Shown here in pieces: positions 27,286 through 32,977 of a stretch of 32,977 nucleotides of DNA. Below the pieces are notes generated by a model. It made no database searches, was not told the DNA's origin, and saw only the letters and a program-made list of their open reading frames with translations. Each line of letters starts with the position of its first letter. The first letter of the stretch is position 1. The translations under genes and the position numbers were made by a program. The DNA is from an uncultured Clostridia bacterium. GTDB lineage: Bacteria; Bacillota; Clostridia; UBA1381. The stretch lies in assembly GCA_947585795.1 (NCBI GenBank), contig CANPXG010000026.1:1-32977 (forward strand). Direction: 5' to 3'.

Positions 27286-28038
27286 ATGGAACAGAAGGAA
27301 TTAAAAAAACTGCTCGAGGAGGTCGCCTCGGGACAGACGGATATTGACAGCGCGATGCTCAAGCTCAAAATAGAGCCTTTTGAGGACTTGGGCTTCGCGA
27401 AGGTAGACCACCATCGCGGCATACGTCAGGGCGCGGCGGAGGTGATATACGGCGCGGGCAAAACACCTGAGCAAATCACAAAGATTGCCGAAAAACTGCA
27501 CGACGGCGGACAAAAAACCGTCCTTATCACCCGCATGAGCAAGGAAGCCGCAAAGGTTGTGGGCGAAAAACTTCCGCTTACGTACCACGAGATCGCAAAA
27601 ATAGGAATAGTCGGAGAAATGCCAAAGCCCGACACAAAATCAAATATAGTTATCGCAAGCGGCGGCACAAGCGATATGTCTGTCGCTGAGGAAGCCGCGC
27701 TCACAGCCGAAGCACTTGGAAGCCGCGTCACGCGTCTTTACGACGTGGGCGTGGCGGGACTTCACAGACTGCTTTCGCACGCGGAGGACATTATGAGCGC
27801 GAAGGTCATAATAGCCGTCGCGGGAATGGAGGGCGCGCTTGCGAGCGTAGTCGGCGGACTTGCCGACTGTCCCGTTATCGCCGTACCGACAAGCGTGGGC
27901 TACGGCGCGTCGTTTGGCGGGCTTTCGGCGCTGCTTTCAATGCTAAACTCGTGCGCCAGCGGTGTAAGCGTCGTCAATATCGACAACGGCTTCGGCGCGG
28001 GATATTTGGCGAACATGATAAACAGAATAGGGGAGTAA
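27286..28038 (+). CDS. larB: LarB, nickel-pincer cofactor biosynthesis carboxylase
   Basis: 250 residues. The ATG at 27286 abuts the TAA of larE (27283-27285), so the two are translationally coupled. The C-terminal half resembles AIR carboxylase (PurE), as is known for LarB: GGTSDMSVAEEA, GMEGALASVVGGL, PTSVGYGASFGGL and the end NIDNGFGAGY. LarB carboxylates the pyridinium ring of nicotinic acid adenine dinucleotide and cleaves its phosphoanhydride, giving the substrate for LarE. Length and motifs are complete. Confidence 0.92.
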   Translation: MEQKELKKLLEEVASGQTDIDSAMLKLKIEPFEDLGFAKVDHHRGIRQGAAEVIYGAGKTPEQITKIAEKLHDGGQKTVLITRMSKEAAKVVGEKLPLTYHEIAKIGIVGEMPKPDTKSNIVIASGGTSDMSVAEEAALTAEALGSRVTRLYDVGVAGLHRLLSHAEDIMSAKVIIAVAGMEGALASVVGGLADCPVIAVPTSVGYGASFGGLSALLSMLNSCASGVSVVNIDNGFGAGYLANMINRIGE

Positions 28039-28077
28039 CCCACAAAAAAGTCAATAAAAATGAAAGGAATGAATAAA

Positions 28078-28650
28078 ATGAAAAAGGATCTAGGCTTGGT
28101 TCAGGCGGTATACCCGATGCCCGTGCTAATGGTTGCAGCGTATGACAAGGACGAAAAGGTCAACGTGATGAACGCCGCATGGGGACAGATATGCGATATG
28201 GACAAAATTATTTTGTTCATCGGCGAGGGTAAGAAAACGTGGCTTAACATCAAGGAAAGCAAGGCGTTTACCGTAGCTCTTGCGGACGAGGCTCACATGG
28301 ACGCGGCTGACTTTTTCGGCATCGCTTCGGGCAACAAAATCGACGACAAGTTTGAGCGCACGGGATACCGCGCCGTTAAGAGCGACAAGGTACATGCGCC
28401 CATCATCGAGGAATTTCCTGTCGTCATGGAATGTGAGCTGCTTGAATTTCTGCACACCGACTACGTTGACGGCATAGTCGGAAAAATCGTCAACGTCAAG
28501 GCGGAGGAGGCTGTCTTGTCGGAAAACGGCAAGGTCGATCCCGCGAAGCTTCACGCGCTCATGTTTGACCAGTTCCAAAACGGATATTACGTTACCGGCG
28601 AAAAGGTCGGCACGGCATGGAACGCTGGCATGGAGCTTATGAAAAAATAA
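28078..28650 (+). CDS. Flavin reductase-like FMN-binding split-barrel protein
   Basis: 190 residues from ATG 28078, chosen because AAAGGAAT lies about 7 bases upstream; an in-frame ATG at 28060 has no such site. The sequence follows the flavin reductase/DIM6-NTAB fold: 'YPMPVLMVAAYDKDEKVNVMNAAW' at the start, 'FTVALADEAHMDAADFFGIASG' and 'DKFERTGY' in the middle, and a C-terminal half with 'EC.L.E...TDYVDGIVGKI'. Such proteins bind FMN in the cytoplasm and often donate electrons to or from unknown partners. It is 39 bases after larB and before the operon terminator, so probably co-transcribed. A link to the nickel-pincer pathway is only suggested by position. Confidence 0.85.
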   Translation: MKKDLGLVQAVYPMPVLMVAAYDKDEKVNVMNAAWGQICDMDKIILFIGEGKKTWLNIKESKAFTVALADEAHMDAADFFGIASGNKIDDKFERTGYRAVKSDKVHAPIIEEFPVVMECELLEFLHTDYVDGIVGKIVNVKAEEAVLSENGKVDPAKLHALMFDQFQNGYYVTGEKVGTAWNAGMELMKK

Positions 28651-28665
28651 ACCAAACAAAAAAAC

Positions 28666-28690
28666 GCCTTTGAGTAAATAGCTCAAAGGC
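28666..28690. terminator. Bidirectional terminator between converging genes
   Basis: GCCTTTGAG (28666-28674) and CTCAAAGGC (28682-28690) make a perfect 9-bp stem. On the minus strand the stem is followed by GTTTTTTTG, a strong T run ending the methyltransferase-STAS gene. On the plus strand it is followed by ATTTAATATTTT, which is weaker. Confidence 0.8.
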
Positions 28691-28700
28691 ATTTAATATT

Positions 28701-29762
28701 TTAGCAGTTTAAAATATCGCTAAAGCCCGTCTGATCAAATATCGTCTGAACCGTTTCGTTTTGTCCCGTGACGGAGAGGTTGCCCTCTCCGACCTGCTTA
28801 GTCATAAGAAGCAGCACGCGCAGTCCCGCCGAAGAAATATATTCAAGCTCCGACGCGTCAACGACGATTTTCTGAGCCTTTTCCTTCGCCGCCGTTTTCT
28901 CGTAAACGCCCAAAAGCTGCGGCGCGGTTATCGAGTCAAGTCTGCCGCGAAGCGCTATTTTCATCTCGCCGCCGTGAGCGTTCGCCGTCACGCCAAAGGA
29001 GTCGCTTTCATAATTTTCTTCCGTTTCCTCAAAGTCTTCGTCGGGCGTGAATATCCAAATGTACACGTTCTCGAGCGACTTTATGTAGTCCGCCTTCGCC
29101 TCGTCGGAGTAGCCCGCAAGGCTGCCGATCCCCGTCACGTAATCTGACATGGGAACGCGCTCCCACTTTAAGCCGACAGAACGCAGGAAATTCGTTACAG
29201 TTTTCATGGTGTTGTCAAAATCGTAAGCAAGAACGGTCATGTTCTGTACCTCGATGGTTGTGTCCGACTGCTCCGCGTAAACGTTCATCGTCTTTACCAG
29301 ATCCTCGAACGCCGCTTCACCATGGACAGCCTTGAGCGCCGCCATGAAAAGCGGGTTCGCGTCGGTATCGGACGTTATCCACCGTCCGCCAAATTCCTTG
29401 AGCAAACGGCGTATATTCGTGCAAAGCTCGGTAAGCTCGGAGTTATTGAAATACGTAAGCAGTCCGTCGGATATTATGGTGATCTCGCCGTCAACATTGT
29501 TTAGAGCGTCACGGAGCGAGCGGTAATTTGTCGCGTCCACGCTGTGGTACTCTGTGTCCTTTATTCCGCGCTCGGCGCACATCCCGCCGATAACGGGAGC
29601 GATCTCGTCCGTCACGATGGGCAGATCGCAGCCGATGTAGGGCATATCCTTAAGCTGTTCATTCAACGCGCGCGGTGAATATCCGCACGCGATATCGACG
29701 ACCGTGCTGTCCTTATAGCTGCCTGTGATTTTGTTTACTGCGCGGAAGCGTGTTTCCGTCAT
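28701..29762 (-). CDS. LCM-type SAM methyltransferase fused to a C-terminal STAS domain
   Basis: 353 residues on the minus strand. The N-terminal part resembles the leucine carboxyl methyltransferase/polyketide O-methyltransferase group: VVDIACGYSPRA (21-32) for SAM binding, YHSVDATN, and ISDGLLTYF. Residues about 265-353 form a STAS domain (anti-anti-sigma type) with VVDASELEYISSAGLRVLL; S310 or S311 is where such domains are phosphorylated. STAS domains bind RsbW-like kinases, and one such domain sits on the MATE protein encoded about 2.2 kb away. The start is uncertain: ATG 29762 is 25 bases from the best ribosome binding site (AGGAGGT, complement of 29788-29794), and no ATG, GTG or TTG lies closer in frame. 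Methyl acceptor unknown. Confidence 0.8.
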   Translation of the reverse strand: MTETRFRAVNKITGSYKDSTVVDIACGYSPRALNEQLKDMPYIGCDLPIVTDEIAPVIGGMCAERGIKDTEYHSVDATNYRSLRDALNNVDGEITIISDGLLTYFNNSELTELCTNIRRLLKEFGGRWITSDTDANPLFMAALKAVHGEAAFEDLVKTMNVYAEQSDTTIEVQNMTVLAYDFDNTMKTVTNFLRSVGLKWERVPMSDYVTGIGSLAGYSDEAKADYIKSLENVYIWIFTPDEDFEETEENYESDSFGVTANAHGGEMKIALRGRLDSITAPQLLGVYEKTAAKEKAQKIVVDASELEYISSAGLRVLLLMTKQVGEGNLSVTGQNETVQTIFDQTGFSDILNC

Positions 29763-29850
29763 GACGGTCAGTTCAAGACTGAGCGCGACCTCCTGCTTTT
29801 TTCTTCTCCTTTACAACTTCTTTACGTTATTTTTGACTAAACGCAAGGTA

Positions 29851-29879
29851 ATTCTACCCTGTATTGAATAAAAATTCAA
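29851..29879 (-). promoter_or_regulatory. Promoter of the methyltransferase-STAS gene
   Basis: On the minus strand TTGAAT (29879-29874) is followed by 17 bases and TAGAAT (29856-29851). The -35 box is one arm of a perfect palindrome, TTGAAT-AAAA-ATTCAA (29864-29879), which could be an operator. Confidence 0.5.
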
Positions 29880-30103
29880 CAGTTTTGGCATGAAACGCCC
29901 TTATAATGGCACGAATAATACGCTTTACCGCTTAAAAATCACCGTGTTTTGCTTATTTTTTGCACTTTTTTGAATGAAAAATCAACGGTTTTGATACAAA
30001 AATACACCCAAAATGACGCAAAATACACCCAAAATGACGCAAAAAACACGTATAAATGTTTAAAAATCACCGTGTTTTGTTTAATTTTTACCATGTTTTG
30101 CCT
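29864..30103. repeat. Cluster of short direct repeats in the divergent intergenic region
   Basis: Three sets are visible. (1) TTAAAAATCACCGTGTTTTG occurs perfectly at 29932-29951 and 30060-30079, with looser relatives at 29871-29888, 29976-29994 and 30088-30100 sharing the core TCA-C-(A/G)-G-TTTTG or ACCATGTTTTG. (2) The 21-base unit beginning AAAATACACCC and ending TGACGC is repeated perfectly in tandem at 29999-30019 and 30020-30040. (3) TTGAAT-(A/G)-AAAA-(A/T)-TCAAC-(A/G)-GTTTTG occurs at 29864-29887 and 29970-29993. No gene is convincing here. Confidence 0.7.
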
Positions 30104-30237
30104 CAAAAACGCCGGCTCAACATGATGAGAGAAAAATTTCAGGTGAAAAAAATTTGTGCCGCTTCAAAAAAATGCTTTACAGGGTGCTTTTTAAAGGATA
30201 GGCGGCGCGAAACGCCCCGTATACGGCACGAAACGAT

Positions 30238-30266
30238 TTGAAATTTTTCCGATTTTGTGGTAAAAT
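30238..30266 (+). promoter_or_regulatory. Promoter of the last secreted-protein gene
   Basis: TTGAAA (30238-30243), a 17-base spacer and TAAAAT (30261-30266). The ATG is 46 bases downstream, after a G-rich ribosome binding site (GGGAGGGGGG). Confidence 0.6.
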
Positions 30267-30312
30267 ATAATAGTAATACATTTTTAAGAATTGTGGGAGG
30301 GGGGCACTCACC

Positions 30313-32977
30313 ATGAGATGTGCAAAAAGAATTTTATCGTATATAGTCGCGGCATCAATGACCTTATCGCTTATGCCTGCGGTATCGTTTGCCGCGCCGA
30401 AGGGCGAGAATACTCGTCCGTCGATAACAAATCCGGTCGAAGCCGGAGGAAACTATACCGGCGGCATTGACGCGATAGACTGGGGCAGCACCGATTGGGG
30501 CAAGTTTGAGGACGTGGACTGGACGGACGCCGAGAACAAGACGGCTGACGAGCTTGCGGCAATGCTTGAGAGCGCGGATATAAATGTTCTGAATCTCCGC
30601 GATACGGCGCTGGTATTCGGCGATACGGAAGAGGAGTCCGAATCGACGGAAAATTTGGGCGGCATAACAAGCGATGCCGACACAATGAAATTTCCCGAGG
30701 GCGACATGGCGTTAATTACGTCGGCAAATACGGATATTTGGTTACCGTCCGACGCCGAAATCAGCATTCCGGATAATTCGTCCGTACTGATAATCAATGT
30801 GTCACAGAAAAGCGAAAGCTCAAGTATTTTCGGCAGTAATTTGACAATAAACACGAATAACAGCGGTAATCTGGCTGCGGTTAACCTTCATGCCACGGAG
30901 TCAAGCTTCGGTATTATTGCGGACAGTCTGAGCATTTGCGGAGGCGGAGTTGTCGCGGCGGTAAGCGGAAAAGCGCCGGATTCCACCGGCATATTCGCTT
31001 ACAGCTCGATAAGTGTAAATAAAGCAACTCTTATAGGCACGTGTTTGACAAGCGACGCTCAACGGTGCGATGGTATCATAATATATGATCAATCTCCCGA
31101 CGTTTTATCCGCAAACTGCGTTTTATCCGCCGATGACGGCGCTCTTGTGATTGGCGCGGGAGGCGAGTCATCGCTGCTCTCACATGGAATACAGACCGAC
31201 AGTATATCGGCGAAAAACGGCTCGGAAATTTACGCCTACGGCGGCAACGTGCCGCCCGATGACGGAGATCCCGACAACGATATGCGCACCATAGGTCTCG
31301 AAATTATGGAGGGAACAAGCAAAAGAACAATAACCGTTGATAACGGCAGCGCGATTTACGCGCGCGCGGGTAACGGCGAATACGGATACGGCATAGCGGA
31401 ATATTACCACAACTATGGCGAGGAGGACGCCTCAGACATAGAATACGGAGGTGTGGAGTTTGTCGTTGACGAGAGTGAAAACGCCGAACCGTCGGAAATA
31501 ATCGCGGCAGGCAACAATGACGCTTATCATCAGCGGCGCGTATATGATGTCGGAATCAGCAAAACACAGTACAAGGATCCGACGGGTAACGTGACCGTAA
31601 TGGGAAGCCGCAAAACGGACGGCAGAAACGCGATAGTGACGTATTTCAATTCCCGTGAGCATAAGTACATGTATGCTTACCATACAAGCGTAGACTATGT
31701 AAAAATCACACGCGGAGAAGCAGCCGACTACTATCTTGTATATAAGCCCGATGAAGGAGCATTATATAAAAATAACGGCGAAAAGCTCGAAAGCTTCCCC
31801 GGCACAATATGCGAAGGCGATACTCTTACGCTTACGAATGATTTTCACTTTGAAACCAACTGCGGAATAGGACTGTATCTGTTTTCCGGCACAACGCTTG
31901 CAGTTCCGGAGGGCGTAACGGCAAGCGTAATGAGTGGTGATGATCCGGATAATATGAACTCAACAGCTCTTGTGTACAACGGCGGCTGCAATCTTGAAAT
32001 TGACGGCTTATTTACCGCGACAGGCAGAAGTGCGCGTACGGGGAGCAGCGGCATTCTCGGCGGCGGCGGTACACTGTCCATATCCGGAAAAGGAAAACTG
32101 TACGCGACAGGCGGGGATGTGATCGACGCATCGGCTCCGACTGCGATTTCGGCGGGTATAAGCTCAGACGGCAATATAAGCATACGCGGTACAGCCGTAA
32201 GAGCATGTTCGAGATATGTTTCACTCAAGCCTCAGGAAGAGGAAACGGAGTCCCAAAGCGGAGTGAGCGTAGGCATGTTTGTCGACAGAGTTTTTGCCGG
32301 TGACGGCGCGGACGTGCACGCCGAAGGTGAAGGCGGCGGAGAGAATGTAATGACATACGGCTGTATTGCAAAAGATGTCACGTCGGAAGGGGAAGGGAGC
32401 AATTTTGGGGCATACGTCATCGAAGATTCTTATTGCGACCTTTCCGCGGGGCTTGCGCTGAAACAAAACGCAATATCTTTGAACGCCTTTGACGGCGGTA
32501 AAATCGACTGTGAATCTCTTAATTATGCTTCTGCGGAATCATTCGGTTTGTGCGAGCAAGACTCGACGGAGGAGAGTGGTCCCGTTTCGATTTTTGTTGA
32601 CGGCGACGGGTCGGCTATTAAATTTTTGGGAGTGGGCGCCGCCGTAAAGCTGCGGAACGAGCCTGTGGGAAGCTATACCGTGAAAGGCAGCCAAACGGAT
32701 GGCAGCGTTACATTTGATAAGGAGCAAGCGGGTTACGTTCGCTCTGACGGCAGTGTGGATCACATGGTGGAGTTCACAACCACACCGACAGCCGACTATG
32801 GCATATATTATGACGCCGAGGCGGGATTCCGCAAAAACAATAAGGACGGCGAGGCTCTTTCCGACGCGGAGCTCCCCAGAGGAATGAGCGCGGACGGCAG
32901 CGTTCTCACCCTTGACAATGTTGTGTTCGAGTCAAGCGGCAGCGTCGCCCTCATGATCGGAGAAGGCGTTACGGTAA
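30313..32977 (+). CDS. Partial secreted repeat protein, open to the window end
   Basis: ATG at 30313 opens 888 codons with no stop before the window ends. The signal peptide (MRCAKRILSYIVAASMTLSL..., cleavage near VSFA-AP, residue 27) marks it as secreted. The rest is rich in short beta strands with Gly, Ser, Asp and Asn ('GTLSISGKGKLYATGG', 'NISIRGTAVRA', 'GSEIYAYGG'), which suggests a right-handed beta-helix or similar solenoid. One internal repeat is visible: a unit starting 'DYYLVYKPDEGALYKNNGE' near residue 473, with TLTLTNDFHFE and LAVPEGVTA, recurs from about residue 834 as 'DYGIYYDAEAGFRKNN', with LTLDNVVFE and IGEGVTV. I do not recognise a named family or an enzyme site. It lies divergent from the methyltransferase-STAS gene. 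Confidence 0.82.
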   Translation, partial: MRCAKRILSYIVAASMTLSLMPAVSFAAPKGENTRPSITNPVEAGGNYTGGIDAIDWGSTDWGKFEDVDWTDAENKTADELAAMLESADINVLNLRDTALVFGDTEEESESTENLGGITSDADTMKFPEGDMALITSANTDIWLPSDAEISIPDNSSVLIINVSQKSESSSIFGSNLTINTNNSGNLAAVNLHATESSFGIIADSLSICGGGVVAAVSGKAPDSTGIFAYSSISVNKATLIGTCLTSDAQRCDGIIIYDQSPDVLSANCVLSADDGALVIGAGGESSLLSHGIQTDSISAKNGSEIYAYGGNVPPDDGDPDNDMRTIGLEIMEGTSKRTITVDNGSAIYARAGNGEYGYGIAEYYHNYGEEDASDIEYGGVEFVVDESENAEPSEIIAAGNNDAYHQRRVYDVGISKTQYKDPTGNVTVMGSRKTDGRNAIVTYFNSREHKYMYAYHTSVDYVKITRGEAADYYLVYKPDEGALYKNNGEKLESFPGTICEGDTLTLTNDFHFETNCGIGLYLFSGTTLAVPEGVTASVMSGDDPDNMNSTALVYNGGCNLEIDGLFTATGRSARTGSSGILGGGGTLSISGKGKLYATGGDVIDASAPTAISAGISSDGNISIRGTAVRACSRYVSLKPQEEETESQSGVSVGMFVDRVFAGDGADVHAEGEGGGENVMTYGCIAKDVTSEGEGSNFGAYVIEDSYCDLSAGLALKQNAISLNAFDGGKIDCESLNYASAESFGLCEQDSTEESGPVSIFVDGDGSAIKFLGVGAAVKLRNEPVGSYTVKGSQTDGSVTFDKEQAGYVRSDGSVDHMVEFTTTPTADYGIYYDAEAGFRKNNKDGEALSDAELPRGMSADGSVLTLDNVVFESSGSVALMIGEGVTV

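Larger units (their letters stand above)
29763..30312. other. Divergent intergenic region without a gene
   Basis: This 550-base stretch lies between the methyltransferase-STAS gene and the last secreted-protein gene. It is AT-rich and holds the two divergent promoters and the repeat cluster described separately. It also has a diverged pair of about 29 bases with the ends GGC..GAAACGCCC and GGCACGAA (29887-29915 and 30201-30233). I find no convincing coding frame. Confidence 0.6.

Noticed and set aside
30056-30241. A 61-codon plus-strand frame in the repeat-rich spacer
   Set aside because: It has no ribosome binding site, overlaps one copy of the direct repeat and the promoter of the next gene, and its composition is that of noncoding AT-rich DNA.

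Overview
The window looks like part of a chromosome from an uncultured or gut-type member of the Clostridia (Firmicutes). I infer this from the strong AGGAGG-type ribosome binding sites, Gram-positive signal peptides on very large secreted proteins, a larE-larB pair, a MATE transporter fused to an RsbW-like domain, and a C-terminal 'LWDS..MxPL' module that I recall from clostridial secreted enzymes. Base composition is mostly balanced. The exceptions are a strikingly AT-rich block inside one gene (about 21,100-23,320) and the intergenic stretches. The exact genus cannot be read from the sequence.

Layout. Positions 1-116 hold the first codons of a small membrane protein on the minus strand (DUF308/HdeD-like). 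A divergent promoter region follows (117-563). Two giant secreted proteins then form a tight operon (564-8234, 2,556 aa; 8247-19397, 3,716 aa). The first has Calx-beta, propeller-like, CARDB-like and BIG2-like domains. The second has five GLUG cassettes, then three tandem ~300-370-residue super-repeats with InlB-type units. A strong terminator separates them from a ClC-type chloride channel/antiporter (19552-20766). Next is a third secreted protein (21015-24284) with DUF6273, a helical domain and the shared C-terminal module. Its 3' end is broken by a frame-changing deletion, leaving a remnant at 24200-24556.

A second, housekeeping-like operon follows on the plus strand: MATE transporter with an RsbW-like C-terminal domain (24680-26470), larE (26494-27285), larB (27286-28038) and a flavin-reductase-like protein (28078-28650). 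It converges through a shared hairpin on a minus-strand methyltransferase-STAS fusion (28701-29762). A 550-base AT-rich spacer full of short repeats separates that gene from a fourth secreted protein (30313 to the window end, unfinished).

How the parts may work together. Three promoters (minus 292-322, plus 384-414, plus 19487-19517) share an unusual 19-base spacer that contains the same dyad, as in promoters controlled by MerR-family activators. The membrane protein, the giant surface operon and the ClC gene may therefore be one regulon. In the second half, an RsbW-like domain on a transporter and a STAS domain on a methyltransferase, encoded about 2.2 kb apart, suggest a scattered partner-switching circuit. 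At least three of the secreted proteins end in versions of one module and show no LPXTG or SLH anchor, so that module may be a retention or sorting domain.
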